Below, in pieces: positions 32,637 through 41,283 of a DNA stretch of 64,000 bases. The translations under genes were made by a program, and so were the position numbers. The notes under the pieces were generated by a model that saw nothing but the letters and a program-made list of their open reading frames with translations, ran no database searches and was not told the DNA's origin. This stretch comes from Streptomyces hiroshimensis (GTDB taxonomy: Bacteria; Actinomycetota; Actinomycetes; Streptomycetales; Streptomycetaceae): contig NZ_BMUT01000010.1 of NCBI RefSeq assembly GCF_014650335.1, forward strand, positions 186,001-250,000, written 5' to 3'. The first letter of the stretch is position 1. Each line of letters begins with the position of its first letter.

Positions 32637-33005
32637 CTACTTGCCCAGCGGGAGGACGTCGGCATCGAAACAGGTGCGGTCGCCTGTGTGGCAGGCGGCG
32701 CCCACCTGGTCGACCTTGACGAGGAGGGCGTCCTTGTCGCAGTCGAGGGCCACGGACTTCACGTGCTGGACGTGTCCGGACGTGTCGCCCTTGACCCAGT
32801 ACTCCCCGCGGCTGCGGCTCCAGTAGGTGCAGCGGCCGGTGGTCAGGGTGCGGTGGAGCGCCTCGTCGTCCATCCAGCCGAGCATGAGCACCTCGCCGGT
32901 GTCGTACTGCTGGGCGATGGCGGGGATCAGTCCGTCGGCGCTGCGCTTGAGGCGGGCGGCGACGGCGGGGTCGAGGGAGGACGCGGGGGCGGTGTTGCCG
33001 GTCAT
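32637..33005 (-). CDS. hisI: Phosphoribosyl-AMP cyclohydrolase
   Basis: 122 residues, opens the purine ring of phosphoribosyl-AMP in histidine synthesis. The zinc-binding residues are visible in [10 protein letters not shown] and [12 protein letters not shown], with the active-site [13 protein letters not shown] upstream. It is a stand-alone cyclohydrolase without the HisE pyrophosphatase domain. It is separated from the main his operon by 2.3 kb and instead shares a transcript with trpE. An alternative ATG three codons upstream (33014) is possible. It is divergent from the gene at 33080. Confidence 0.95.
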   Translation of the reverse strand: MTGNTAPASSLDPAVAARLKRSADGLIPAIAQQYDTGEVLMLGWMDDEALHRTLTTGRCTYWSRSRGEYWVKGDTSGHVQHVKSVALDCDKDALLVKVDQVGAACHTGDRTCFDADVLPLGK

Positions 33006-33079
33006 GGGGTCCATTCTGCCGCGCGGACGGCCGGGACCCCCCGAACGGGCCTGTCAGTGGCGTACGGCATGCTTCGCCC

Positions 33080-33922
33080 ATGAGTACTCCGCCCTCGAAC
33101 TCCCCGCAGCCCCCCGGTGGCGGCGGTGGGTTCGGCCCGCCGCAGCAGTTCGGGCCGCCGTCAGCCCAGCCGCCCGCCCAGCCCTACGGACAGCCGCAAG
33201 CGCCGCAGGGATACGGCCAGCAGCCCGGCTTCGGTCAGCAGCCGGGTTTCGGCCAGTACGGTCAGCAACAGCAGTACGGGCAGCAGTTCGGCCAGCCGAT
33301 GCCGCCCCCGCCCCCGCCGCCCTCGGGTGGCAACGGCGCGAAGGTCGCCGCGATCGTCATCGGCTGCGTGCTGGTGGTCGGCCTCATCGTGGGCGGCATC
33401 ATGCTGACCGCGGGCGACAAGAAGGACGACAAGCCGGTCGCCAAGCCGAGGACCTCGTCGGCCCCGTCGGCGGCGCCCTCCGCGCCCGCCGTGGACCCGA
33501 GCGCCCCGGGCACCGACCCCTCCGGCCCGGATCCGTCCTCCTCCGGTTCGCCGTCGGTCTCCCGCGTGCCGTACGTGGTGCTCAAGCCCGGCCAGTGCTT
33601 CGACCACCCGCGGATGTCCATCGGCATCACCGAGGTGAAGACGAAGCCCTGCAGCGGTCCGCACGACGGCGAGGTCATCGCCAACGAGACCCTGACGGGC
33701 AAGTTCGACTCCGAGCTGGACATCCAGACCAAGGCCCGGGAGATGTGCAAGAAGGACGCGCAGGATCGTATGCGCTCCATAACCGACGGCAAGAACTACT
33801 ACTCGTACGTGCTCTACCCGACCCCGGTCACCTACGCCCGCGGCCAGGACAAGATCACGTGTTCGATGACGCTGAGCGTCTCGCAGGGCGGCCAGAAGAT
33901 GGACAAGCCGCTGCCCGAGTAA
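33080..33922 (+). CDS. Septum-formation-domain membrane protein with Pro/Gln-rich N-terminus
   Basis: 280 residues. Residues 1-85 are a cytosolic low-complexity region of Gly-Pro-Gln-Tyr-Phe repeats ([16 protein letters not shown]). One membrane helix follows (~88-110, [20 protein letters not shown]), then a Ser/Pro linker and an extracytoplasmic domain (~165-280) with two conserved cysteine pairs (GQCFDHP ... [12 protein letters not shown]), the pattern of the Septum_form domain. Proteins of this type are common in actinomycetes, but a direct septation role is not established. Divergent from hisI with 74 nt between starts. Confidence 0.75.
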   Translation: MSTPPSNSPQPPGGGGGFGPPQQFGPPSAQPPAQPYGQPQAPQGYGQQPGFGQQPGFGQYGQQQQYGQQFGQPMPPPPPPPSGGNGAKVAAIVIGCVLVVGLIVGGIMLTAGDKKDDKPVAKPRTSSAPSAAPSAPAVDPSAPGTDPSGPDPSSSGSPSVSRVPYVVLKPGQCFDHPRMSIGITEVKTKPCSGPHDGEVIANETLTGKFDSELDIQTKAREMCKKDAQDRMRSITDGKNYYSYVLYPTPVTYARGQDKITCSMTLSVSQGGQKMDKPLPE

Positions 33923-33968
33923 GCGCGGGGGCGTGGCACCGGCAGGGGGCCGGCCGTAGGGTGGCGCC

Positions 33969-34601
33969 ATGTCGACCCACGCCCAGCGCGAACGTCTGCT
34001 CCTCGCCGACCTGTTGGAGTCGGCGGGCCCGAACGCCCCGACGCTCTGTGACGGCTGGCGGGCCCGTGACCTCGCGGCCCACGTCGTCGTGCGCGAGCGC
34101 CGCGCCGACGCCGCCGCCGGGATCGTGCTCAAGCCGCTGGCCGCGCGCCTGGAGCGGGTGCAGGCGGAGTTCGCCGCCAAGCCCTACGAGGAGCTGATCC
34201 AGCTCATCCGCACCGGGCCGCCGCGGCTGTCGCCGTACGCCCTCAAGCAGATCGACGAGGCCGCGAACACCGTCGAGTTCTACGTGCACGCGGAGGACGT
34301 GCGCCGGGCCCAGCCGGAGTGGGCCCCGCGCGAGGTGGACCCCGTCTTCGCGGACGCCCTGTGGGCCCGGCTGGAGCGGGTGGCCCGGATGCTCGGCCGC
34401 AGATCGCCCGCCGGCCTGGTCCTGCGCCGCCCCGACGGCCGTACGGCGGTCGCCCGGCGCGGCGCCCCGGTGGTGACCGTCACCGGGGAGCCCGGCGAGC
34501 TGACCCTCTTCGCCTTCGGCCGCCAGGCGGCCGCCCGGGTGGAGCTGGAGGGCGAAAAGGACGCGGTGGCCAAGGTGGAGGCGGCAAAGCTGGGAATCTG
34601 A
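33969..34601 (+). CDS. TIGR03085-family metal-binding protein (maleylpyruvate isomerase-like fold)
   Basis: 210 residues. The N-terminal DinB/maleylpyruvate-isomerase-like four-helix bundle starts RERLLLADLLESAGPNAPTLCDGW and carries the metal ligands His in LAAHVVVRERR and His plus Asp in EFYVHAEDVRRAQ. The C-terminal ~60 residues form a small alpha/beta SCP2-like domain (GAPVVTVTGEPGELTLFAFG). Members are likely mycothiol-dependent or related metalloenzymes; the substrate is unknown. It begins 46 nt after the upstream gene and is followed 38 nt later by doxX, suggesting a short operon. Confidence 0.85.
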   Translation: MSTHAQRERLLLADLLESAGPNAPTLCDGWRARDLAAHVVVRERRADAAAGIVLKPLAARLERVQAEFAAKPYEELIQLIRTGPPRLSPYALKQIDEAANTVEFYVHAEDVRRAQPEWAPREVDPVFADALWARLERVARMLGRRSPAGLVLRRPDGRTAVARRGAPVVTVTGEPGELTLFAFGRQAAARVELEGEKDAVAKVEAAKLGI

Positions 34602-34639
34602 GGTTCCGTGCCGGACCGACTCCGAAGAGGTGCCCTGCC

Positions 34640-35176
34640 ATGGCGTACACCAGCAGATCCGCCCACTCCGCCCCCGCGTCCGCGCCGCCCTCGGCCGGCT
34701 TCTCCCTGGGGATCCTCCTGCTCCGGATGATGCTCGGCATCATCATGGTCGCGCACGGCACGCAGAAGCTGTTCGGCTGGTGGGACGGGCCGGGCCTCGA
34801 CGGGACGGCGAAGGGCTTCCAGCTCTGGGGCTATCCCGCGCCCAAGGCGATGGCCGTCATCGCCGGCCTCAGCGAGGCGCTGGGCGGCGCCGGCCTCTTC
34901 CTCGGCCTCCTCACCCCGCTCGCCGCGGCCGCCGTGCTGGGCACGATGGTCAATGCGCTCGGGGTGACGTGGGACGGCGGGTTCCTGCTCCCGAAGGGCG
35001 TGGAGTTCACCCTGCTGGTCGCCGTCTCGGCGGCGGCGCTCGCCCTCACGGGCCCCGGCAGGTACGCGGCGGACGCCCACCTGCCGGTGCTGCGGCAGCA
35101 CCGGCTGTCCTACGGGGTCGGCGCGATCGCCCTCGCCCTGGTGACGGGGGCGATCTTCCTGCTGATCCGTGACTAG
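34640..35176 (+). CDS. DoxX-family membrane protein
   Basis: 178 residues with four to five helices. The first helix region LLLRMMLGIIMVAHGTQKLFGWW is the DoxX signature, including the conserved HGxQKL(F). GLSEALGGAGLFLGLLTPLAA is the second conserved segment. DoxX proteins occur in membrane complexes linked to redox or thiol stress and to oxidoreductases, without a single assigned reaction. The ATG at 34640 follows GAAGAGG. It ends the rightward group and is convergent with hisF across a gap filled by an inverted pair of repeat elements. Confidence 0.87.
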   Translation: MAYTSRSAHSAPASAPPSAGFSLGILLLRMMLGIIMVAHGTQKLFGWWDGPGLDGTAKGFQLWGYPAPKAMAVIAGLSEALGGAGLFLGLLTPLAAAAVLGTMVNALGVTWDGGFLLPKGVEFTLLVAVSAAALALTGPGRYAADAHLPVLRQHRLSYGVGAIALALVTGAIFLLIRD

Positions 35177-35207
35177 CCTCCGGCGGATCTTCACCCGGCT
35201 GCGGAGC

Positions 35208-35257
35208 GGTCCGGCACCGCCGGGCTGCCGTGCTGTGGCTTGTCGCCGTTGCGGCGG
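35208..35257 (+). repeat. 50-nt 3'-end repeat element, copy B1 (after doxX)
   Basis: On the plus strand it begins GGTCCGGCACCGCCGG and ends CGCCGTTGCGGCGG, i.e. the reverse of copies B2 and D. It starts 31 nt after the doxX stop. With B2 (11 nt away) it forms a near-perfect 50-nt inverted repeat filling the convergent gap. Confidence 0.92.
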
Positions 35258-35268
35258 AAGAAGATCGC

Positions 35269-35318
35269 CCGCCGCAACGGCGAGGCACCACGACGGCGCG
35301 GTCCGGCGGTGCCGGACC
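35269..35318 (-). repeat. 50-nt 3'-end repeat element, copy B2 (after hisF)
   Basis: On the plus strand it begins CCGCCGCAACGGCGA and ends CCGGCGGTGCCGGACC. It lies 10 nt beyond the hisF stop. It contains two small hairpins, CGCCG-CAA-CGGCG and CCGGC-GGT-GCCGG, shared with the other copies. Confidence 0.92.
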
Positions 35319-35328
35319 TACCTCGGGC

Positions 35329-36084
35329 TCACCGGACCGGGTGGCCCGCCTCGTGCAAGGCATTCTTGACGTCGGCGATTCTCAGGTCTCCGAAGTGGAA
35401 GACCGACGCGGCCAGGACCGCGTCCGCGCCTGCCGCCACCGCCGGAGCGAAGTGCTCCAAACGTCCCGCGCCGCCGCTCGCGATGACCGGCACCGTGACG
35501 TGCCCCCGCACGGCCGTGATCATCTCGGTGTCGTAGCCGTCCTTGGTGCCGTCGGCGTCCATGGAGTTCAGCAGGATCTCCCCGGCGCCGAGCTCCGCCG
35601 CGCGGTGGGCCCACTCGACGGCGTCGAGGCCGGTGCCGCGGCGGCCGCCGTGCGTCGTCACCTCGAAGGAGCCCGACGGGGTGCGGCGCGCGTCCACGGA
35701 CAGGACCAGCACCTGCCGCCCGAACCGCTCCGCGATCTCGCGGATCAGCTCGGGCCGCTCGATGGCCGCCGTGTTGACGCCCACCTTGTCGGCACCGGCC
35801 CGCAGCAGCTTGTCGACGTCGGCCGCGGTGCGCACGCCGCCGCCGACGGTCAGCGGGATGAAGACCTGCTCGGCCGTGCGGCGGACCACGTCGTAGGTGG
35901 TCTCGCGGTTGCCGGAGGAGGCGGTGATGTCGAGGAACGTCAGCTCGTCGGCGCCTTCGCGGCCGTAGACCTTGGCCATTTCCACGGGGTCGCCGGCGTC
36001 GCGCAGGTTCTGGAAGTTGACGCCCTTGACGACCCGGCCGTTGTCCACGTCCAGGCAGGGGATGACTCGGACCGCCAGGGTCAT
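35329..36084 (-). CDS. hisF: Imidazole glycerol phosphate synthase, cyclase subunit
   Basis: 251 residues, (beta/alpha)8 barrel that uses ammonia from HisH to make imidazole glycerol phosphate and AICAR. The two catalytic aspartates are in [15 protein letters not shown] (~11) and [14 protein letters not shown] (~130); phosphate loops are GGVRTAADV and [16 protein letters not shown] precedes the ATG, which overlaps the RidA stop by ATGA. It is the last gene of the leftward his operon. Confidence 0.97.
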   Translation of the reverse strand: MTLAVRVIPCLDVDNGRVVKGVNFQNLRDAGDPVEMAKVYGREGADELTFLDITASSGNRETTYDVVRRTAEQVFIPLTVGGGVRTAADVDKLLRAGADKVGVNTAAIERPELIREIAERFGRQVLVLSVDARRTPSGSFEVTTHGGRRGTGLDAVEWAHRAAELGAGEILLNSMDADGTKDGYDTEMITAVRGHVTVPVIASGGAGRLEHFAPAVAAGADAVLAASVFHFGDLRIADVKNALHEAGHPVR

Positions 36085-36482
36085 GTGCTCGTTGCTCCTC
36101 GGTACGCTTCCAGCTCTACTTCGACCAGCACGCGCGAGTCGACGAAGCCGGAGACGACGACCAGGGTCGCCGCCGGGCGGACCGCGTCGAAGAGCTCCTT
36201 GTGGGCACGGCCCACCTCGTCCACGTCTCGCGCGTGGGTCAGATACATCCGGGTGCGGACGACGGCCTCGGGGCCGAGGCCGAACCGCTCCAGGGCGGCA
36301 AGGGCGTTGCCGAAGGCCGATTTGGCCTGTTGGTACGGATCGCCCTCGCCGTTCAGCACGGTGCCGGTGAACGGCATGGTGCCGGACACCAGCACCCGGT
36401 CTCCCGCCGCGACGGCGCGCGCACAACCGAAGGCCTCTTCCCAGGGACTGTCGCTCTGCACACGCTGCACGGCTTCGGTCAT
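36081..36482 (-). CDS. RidA-family protein in the his operon
   Basis: 133 residues, RidA/YjgF/UK114 fold: [11 protein letters not shown] in the first half, [44 protein letters not shown] and the C-terminal [10 protein letters not shown]. Canonical RidA hydrolyses reactive enamine/imine intermediates using an Arg near the end; here the corresponding position is in VVRTRMYLT. It is tightly embedded: its start overlaps priA and its end overlaps hisF, both as ATGA. That suggests it clears a reactive intermediate or by-product of this pathway, but this is inference. Confidence 0.9.
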   Translation of the reverse strand: MTEAVQRVQSDSPWEEAFGCARAVAAGDRVLVSGTMPFTGTVLNGEGDPYQQAKSAFGNALAALERFGLGPEAVVRTRMYLTHARDVDEVGRAHKELFDAVRPAATLVVVSGFVDSRVLVEVELEAYRGATST

Positions 36483-37207
36483 ACGGACACAGCCTCCAGG
36501 GCCTCTTCCAAGGTGAACGCCTTGGCGTAGAGGGCCTTTCCGACGATGGCGCCTTCGACACCCTCCGGTACCAGGTTGGCGATAGCCCGCAGATCGTCAA
36601 GGGAGGAGACCCCGCCGGAGGCGACGACCGGCTTGTCGGTGGCCGCGCAGACGTTCTTCAGCAGCTCCAGGTTGGGGCCCTGGAGGGTGCCGTCCTTGGC
36701 GATGTCGGTGACGACGTAGCGGGCGCAGCCCTCGGAGTCGAGGCGGGCGAGGGTCTCGTAGAGGTCGCCGCCGTCGCGGGTCCAGCCGCGGCCGCGCAGG
36801 GTGGTGCCGCGGACGTCCAGGCCGACCGCGATCTTGTCGCCGTGCTCGGCGATGACCTTGGCGACCCACTCGGGGGTCTCCAGGGCGGCGGTGCCGAGGT
36901 TGACGCGGGTGCAGCCGGTGGCGAGGGCGGCGGCGAGCGAGGCGTCGTCGCGGATGCCGCCGGACAGCTCGACCTTGATGTCCATGGCCGCGGCCACCTG
37001 GGCGATGAGCTCGCGGTTGTCGCCGGTGCCGAACGCGGCGTCGAGGTCGACCAGGTGGAGCCACTCGGCGCCCGAGCGCTGCCATTCCCGCGCGGCGGCG
37101 AGCGGCTCACCGTACGACGTCTCGGAGCCGGACTCGCCATGGACCAGCCGGACGGCCTGCCCGTCACGGACGTCGACGGCGGGGAGCAGTTCGAGGCGGT
37201 GCGTCAT
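36479..37207 (-). CDS. priA: Bifunctional phosphoribosyl isomerase A (HisA/TrpF activities)
   Basis: 242 residues, (beta/alpha)8 isomerase. The two catalytic aspartates are in [15 protein letters not shown] (~11) and [15 protein letters not shown] (~130), with phosphate loops SGGIRDD and [10 protein letters not shown]. In Streptomyces this protein, PriA, isomerises both ProFAR (histidine) and phosphoribosylanthranilate (tryptophan). The conserved [13 protein letters not shown] region and Arg residues fit PriA rather than monofunctional HisA, and no trpF is seen near trpC, trpB or trpA. Overlaps ridA by 4 nt; hisH ends 77 nt upstream. Confidence 0.94.
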   Translation of the reverse strand: MTHRLELLPAVDVRDGQAVRLVHGESGSETSYGEPLAAAREWQRSGAEWLHLVDLDAAFGTGDNRELIAQVAAAMDIKVELSGGIRDDASLAAALATGCTRVNLGTAALETPEWVAKVIAEHGDKIAVGLDVRGTTLRGRGWTRDGGDLYETLARLDSEGCARYVVTDIAKDGTLQGPNLELLKNVCAATDKPVVASGGVSSLDDLRAIANLVPEGVEGAIVGKALYAKAFTLEEALEAVSV

Positions 37208-37283
37208 GAATACGACCTTACGGTGGAGGTACGAACGGGCTGGGCGCCGCGGGCCGTCGGCGCGGGGACGGAGAGGTGGCGGG

Positions 37284-37928
37284 TCACAGCGTTCCCAGCC
37301 AGTTGCGGAGCAGCGTCGCACCGGCGTCGCCGGACTTCTCGGGGTGGAACTGGGTGGCCCACAGCGGGCCGTTCTCCACGGCGGCCACGAAGGGCTCGCC
37401 GTGCGTGGCCCAGGTGACCTTGGGGGCGCGGATGTTGGGGTTGGTCACCTCCAGGCTCCACTCGCGCACCGCGTAGGAGTGCACGAAGTAGTAGCGGGTG
37501 TCCGCGTCGAGGCCGGCGAAGAGCTGCGAGTCCTCGGCGGGGGTGACGGTGTTCCAGCCCATGTGCGGGACGACGTCCGCCTTGAGGGGCTCGACGACGC
37601 CGGGCCACTCGTCCAGGCCCTCGGTCTCCACGCCGTGCTCGATGCCGCGCTCGAAGAGGATCTGCATGCCGACACAGATGCCCATCACCGGGCGGCCGCC
37701 GGAGAGCCGGCGGCCGACGATCCAGTCGCCGCGGGCGGCGCGCAGGCCCTGCATGCAGGCCGCGAAGGCGCCGACGCCGGGGACGAGGACGCCGTCGGCG
37801 TTCATGGCCTTCTCGTAGTCACCGGTGATCTCGACGTCCGCGCCGACGTGGGCGAGGGCGCGCTCGGCGGAGCGGACGTTGCCGAAGCCGTAGTCGAAGA
37901 CGACGACCTTCTTCTTCGGGGCGCTCAT
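37284..37928 (-). CDS. hisH: Imidazole glycerol phosphate synthase, glutamine amidotransferase subunit
   Basis: 214 residues, class-I amidotransferase supplying ammonia to HisF. The catalytic triad is visible: Cys in [13 protein letters not shown] (~85), then His and Glu in [12 protein letters not shown] (~190). The oxyanion strand PGVGAF (~50) is also present. The ATG overlaps the stop of the small membrane protein by ATGA. Confidence 0.97.
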   Translation of the reverse strand: MSAPKKKVVVFDYGFGNVRSAERALAHVGADVEITGDYEKAMNADGVLVPGVGAFAACMQGLRAARGDWIVGRRLSGGRPVMGICVGMQILFERGIEHGVETEGLDEWPGVVEPLKADVVPHMGWNTVTPAEDSQLFAGLDADTRYYFVHSYAVREWSLEVTNPNIRAPKVTWATHGEPFVAAVENGPLWATQFHPEKSGDAGATLLRNWLGTL

Positions 37929-38092
37929 GACCACAGTCCTTCGATCCGGAGGGTGCCGGCGGCCAGGCACATCGCGGCGCCTATCCCGAGCAGCACGATG
38001 ATGCCCTTGGGCATGCCCTGCTTGAGGAAGGAGATGATGCCGCCGACCAGGAACAGGCCGACGACGATGAGCGTGGTGTTCAGGCCGTTCAC
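37925..38092 (-). CDS. Small two-helix membrane protein inside the his operon
   Basis: 55 residues beginning [19 protein letters not shown], from the GTG at 38092. Two hydrophobic helices (~4-21 and ~30-48) are joined by a short loop with FLKQGMPKG. No family with known function is recognised. Its start overlaps the hisB stop (GTGA) and its end overlaps the hisH start (ATGA), so it is translated as part of the histidine operon. It might anchor or tune the pathway, or simply be a passenger. The longer frame upstream reads into hisB and is not protein-like. Confidence 0.78.
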   Translation of the reverse strand: MNGLNTTLIVVGLFLVGGIISFLKQGMPKGIIVLLGIGAAMCLAAGTLRIEGLWS

Positions 38093-38682
38093 AGGGCGCC
38101 CTTCGTGGAGGGGAGGATTCCGGCGGCGCGCGGGTCGCGCTCGCAGGCATAGCGCAGGGCCCGGGCGAGGGCCTTGAACTGGCACTCCACGATGTGGTGG
38201 GCGTTGCGCCCGTACGGGACGTGCACGTGCAGGGCGATCTGCGCCTGTGCGACGAAGGACTCCAGGATGTGCCGGGTCATCGTCGTGTCGTACGCGCCGA
38301 TCATCGGCGCCATGTTCTCGGGCTCGGTGTGCACCAGGTAGGGGCGGCCGGAGAGGTCGACGGTGACCTGGGCGAGGGACTCGTCCAGCGGGACCGTGCA
38401 GTTGCCGAAGCGGTAGATGCCCACCTTGTCGCCGAGGGCCTGGCGGAAGGCGGCGCCCAGCGCGAGGGCGGTGTCCTCGATGGTGTGGTGGGTGTCGATG
38501 TGCAGGTCGCCGTCGGTCTTGACGGTGAGGTCGAAGAGGCCGTGGCGGCCGAGCTGGTCGAGCATGTGGTCGTAGAAGCCGACCCCGGTCGACACGTCGA
38601 CCTGCCCGGTCCCGTCGAGATCGATCTCGACGAGGACGGAGGTCTCCTTGGTGGTGCGCTCGACGCGCCCAACGCGGCTCAT
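38089..38682 (-). CDS. hisB: Imidazoleglycerol-phosphate dehydratase
   Basis: 197 residues, manganese-dependent dehydratase. Metal-binding histidine motifs are intact: [13 protein letters not shown] (~40), [14 protein letters not shown] (~70), ARALRYAC preceded by [12 protein letters not shown] (~165). It is the monofunctional form with no phosphatase domain. The ATG overlaps the hisC stop by ATGA. Confidence 0.97.
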   Translation of the reverse strand: MSRVGRVERTTKETSVLVEIDLDGTGQVDVSTGVGFYDHMLDQLGRHGLFDLTVKTDGDLHIDTHHTIEDTALALGAAFRQALGDKVGIYRFGNCTVPLDESLAQVTVDLSGRPYLVHTEPENMAPMIGAYDTTMTRHILESFVAQAQIALHVHVPYGRNAHHIVECQFKALARALRYACERDPRAAGILPSTKGAL

Positions 38683-39803
38683 GTGTTGCTCTCCTTGCGA
38701 ATGGCGCGTACTGCGTCCAGGAAGGCGTCGTTCTCCTCGGGCGTGCCCGCGGTCACCCGCAGCCACCCCGGTACGCCGTTGTCCCGTACCAGGACCCCGT
38801 GGTCGAGGATGGCCTGCCAGGTGGCGTGGCTGTCCTCGAACCGGCCGAACTGGACGAAGTTGGCGTCCGAGTCGGTCACCTCGCAGCCCATCGCGCGCAG
38901 CTCGGTGACCAGGCGGTCGCGCTCGCCCTTGAGCTGTTCGACGTAGCCGAGCAGGGTGTCCGTGTGTTCCAGGGCGGCCAGCGCCGTGGCCTGGGTGACG
39001 GCCGACAGGTGGTACGGCAGGCGGACGAGCTGGACGGCGTCGACCACGGCGGCGTCCGCGGCGAGGTAGCCGAGCCGCAGCCCGGCCGCGCCGAAGGCCT
39101 TGGACATGGTGCGGGAGACGACGAGGTTCGGGCGGCCCTCGATGAGCGGCAGCAGCGAGGGGCGGTGGCTGAACTCGCCGTACGCCTCGTCCACGACCAC
39201 GAGGGAGGGCCTGGCCGCCTGCGCGGCCTCGTACAGCCGCAGGACCGTCTCCGCCTCGACCGCCGTGCCCGTGGGGTTGTTGGGCGAGCAGACGAAGACG
39301 ACGTGCGGCCGGTGCTCGGCGATGGCGCGCTCGGCCGCCTCGACGTCGATGGTGAAGTCGTCGCGGCGGGGGCCGGAGATCCAGCCGGTGCCGGTGCCGC
39401 GCGAGATCAGGGCGTGCATCGAGTACGAGGGCTCGAAGCCGATCGCGGTGCGGCCGGGGCCGCCGAAGGTCTGCAGCAGCTGCTGGAGGACCTCGTTGGA
39501 TCCGTTGGCGGCCCAGACGTTCGCCGTGGTGACCTCGTGGCCCGCGGTGCGGGTGAGGTACTTGGCGAGCTCGGTGCGCAGCTCGACCGCATCCCGGTCG
39601 GGGTAGCGGTTGAGGTGCCGGGCGGCCTCGGCGACGCGCTCGGCGATGCGGGCGACGAGGGGCTCGGGCAGCGGGTAGGGGTTCTCGTTGGTGTTCAGGC
39701 GTACGGGCACGTCGAGCTGGGGGGCGCCGTACGGGGACTTGCCGCGCAGCTCGTCCCGGATGGGGAGATCGTCAATACGGGTTTCATGCGTCACGTGCGT
39801 CAC
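38679..39803 (-). CDS. hisC: Histidinol-phosphate aminotransferase
   Basis: 374 residues, fold-type I PLP aminotransferase. Substrate and cofactor motifs: [15 protein letters not shown] near the N-terminus, [37 protein letters not shown], and the PLP lysine in [17 protein letters not shown]. The GTG start at 39803 ([11 protein letters not shown]) overlaps the hisD stop by GTGA. A second in-frame GTG three codons later is possible. Confidence 0.96.
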   Translation of the reverse strand: MTHVTHETRIDDLPIRDELRGKSPYGAPQLDVPVRLNTNENPYPLPEPLVARIAERVAEAARHLNRYPDRDAVELRTELAKYLTRTAGHEVTTANVWAANGSNEVLQQLLQTFGGPGRTAIGFEPSYSMHALISRGTGTGWISGPRRDDFTIDVEAAERAIAEHRPHVVFVCSPNNPTGTAVEAETVLRLYEAAQAARPSLVVVDEAYGEFSHRPSLLPLIEGRPNLVVSRTMSKAFGAAGLRLGYLAADAAVVDAVQLVRLPYHLSAVTQATALAALEHTDTLLGYVEQLKGERDRLVTELRAMGCEVTDSDANFVQFGRFEDSHATWQAILDHGVLVRDNGVPGWLRVTAGTPEENDAFLDAVRAIRKESNT

Positions 39804-41137
39804 TTGCCGTCCGGAACCTTCCAGTCGAACCTCGCCTTGACGGCCGCGCCGTGGGCGGGCAGGTCCTCGGCCTCCGCGAGCGTCACCACGTGGCCCGCGA
39901 CCTCGGCCAGGGCCTCCCGGGTGTAGTCCACGACGTGGATGCCGCGCAGGAAGGTCTGGACGGAGAGGCCGGAGGAGTGGCAGGCGCAGCCGCCGGTGGG
40001 CAGCACGTGGTTGGAGCCCGCGGCGTAGTCGCCGAGCGAGACGGGGGCGTAGGGGCCGACGAAGATCGCGCCGGCGTTCTGCACACGGGCGGCGACGGCC
40101 GCGGCGTCGGCGGTCTGGATCTCCAGGTGCTCGGCGCCGTAGGCGTCGACGACGGCGAGGCCGTGATCGACGGAGTCGACCAGGACGATGCCGGACTGGC
40201 GGCCGCCGAGCGCGGGCACGATGCGGTCCTCGATGTGCCGGGTCATGGCGACCTGGGTCTCGAGCTCCTTCTCCACCGCGTTCGCGAGGTCCTCCGAGTC
40301 GGTGACGAGGACGGAGGCGGCCAGCGGGTCGTGCTCGGCCTGGCTGATCAGGTCGGCGGCGACGTGCACGGGGTCGGCCGTTGAGTCCGCGAGGATCGCG
40401 ATCTCGGTGGGGCCGGCCTCGGCGTCGATGCCGATGCGGCCCTTGAGCAGCCGCTTGGCGGCCGCGACCCAGATGTTGCCCGGGCCGGTGACCATGTTGA
40501 CCGGGCGGCACTCCTCGGTGCCGTAGGCGAACATGGCGACGGCCTGGGCGCCGCCCGCCGCGTACACCTCGTCGACGCCCAGCAGCGCGCAGGCGGCCAG
40601 GATCGTCGGGTGCGGCAGGCCTCCGAAGTCCGCCTGGGGCGGGGAGGAGACGGCCATGGAGGCGACGCCGGCCTCCTGGGCCGGCACCACGTTCATGATC
40701 ACGGACGAGGGGTAGACGGACCGGCCGCCCGGCACGTACAGCCCGACGCGCTGGACGGGCACCCAGCGCTCGGTGACCGTGCCGCCGGGCACGACCTGGA
40801 CGGTCTTGTCGGTGCGCCGCTGCTCGCGGTGGACGATCCGGGCGCGGCGGATGGACTCCTCCAGCGCGGCGCGCACGGCGGGGTCGAGCTCCTCCAGCGC
40901 GCGGGCGATGGCCTCGGCGGGGACCCGGATCCGGTCGAGCGTGACGCCGTCGAACCGATGCGCGTAGTCGATCAGTGCCGCGGTACCGCGATGATGCACG
41001 TCCTCGCAGATGGGCCGCACCTTCTCCAGGGCGGCCTCGACGTCGAGTTCGGCTCGGGGCAGCAGGTCGCGGTCGATGCCCGCCTCGGGGGAGCCCGGGG
41101 CGAAGGCGGAGCCACGCAGATCGATTCGGGAGATCAC
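39800..41137 (-). CDS. hisD: Histidinol dehydrogenase
   Basis: 445 residues, zinc- and NAD-dependent oxidation of histidinol to histidine in two steps. The signature [20 protein letters not shown] (~240) and following [16 protein letters not shown] carry the catalytic and metal residues; a His pair for catalysis is in [17 protein letters not shown] (~355). First gene of the operon hisDCB-(membrane protein)-H-priA-ridA-F, all joined by 4-nt overlaps except priA. The promoter lies in the 146-nt divergent gap, where a long palindrome is found. Confidence 0.97.
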   Translation of the reverse strand: MISRIDLRGSAFAPGSPEAGIDRDLLPRAELDVEAALEKVRPICEDVHHRGTAALIDYAHRFDGVTLDRIRVPAEAIARALEELDPAVRAALEESIRRARIVHREQRRTDKTVQVVPGGTVTERWVPVQRVGLYVPGGRSVYPSSVIMNVVPAQEAGVASMAVSSPPQADFGGLPHPTILAACALLGVDEVYAAGGAQAVAMFAYGTEECRPVNMVTGPGNIWVAAAKRLLKGRIGIDAEAGPTEIAILADSTADPVHVAADLISQAEHDPLAASVLVTDSEDLANAVEKELETQVAMTRHIEDRIVPALGGRQSGIVLVDSVDHGLAVVDAYGAEHLEIQTADAAAVAARVQNAGAIFVGPYAPVSLGDYAAGSNHVLPTGGCACHSSGLSVQTFLRGIHVVDYTREALAEVAGHVVTLAEAEDLPAHGAAVKARFDWKVPDGK

Positions 41138-41174
41138 ACGGTAATTGTCTCAGACCCGTCCCGTCGCACGGCGC

Positions 41175-41197
41175 CCCGTACCACTCAGTGGTACGGG
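41175..41197. promoter_or_regulatory. 23-bp palindrome in the hisD divergent gap, candidate operator
   Basis: CCCGTACCACT-C-AGTGGTACGGG: perfect 11-bp arms around a single central base. It is 38 nt upstream of the hisD ATG and 87 nt upstream of the divergent GTG at 41284. Perfect arms with no loop are typical of a dimeric repressor site rather than a terminator. I do not recognise the regulator. Confidence 0.65.
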
Positions 41198-41283
41198 AGT
41201 TTCACCGAGAGTGTTCAATCGGTCACGCGTTTGGGAAAGGGGACAGTGCACCGAGGTGTACGGGACGGGAGGGGGTACGGAGC

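Noticed and set aside
41138-41283. T-box or histidine leader peptide before hisD.
   Set aside because: No run of His codons and no T-box core sequence; only the palindrome stands out.
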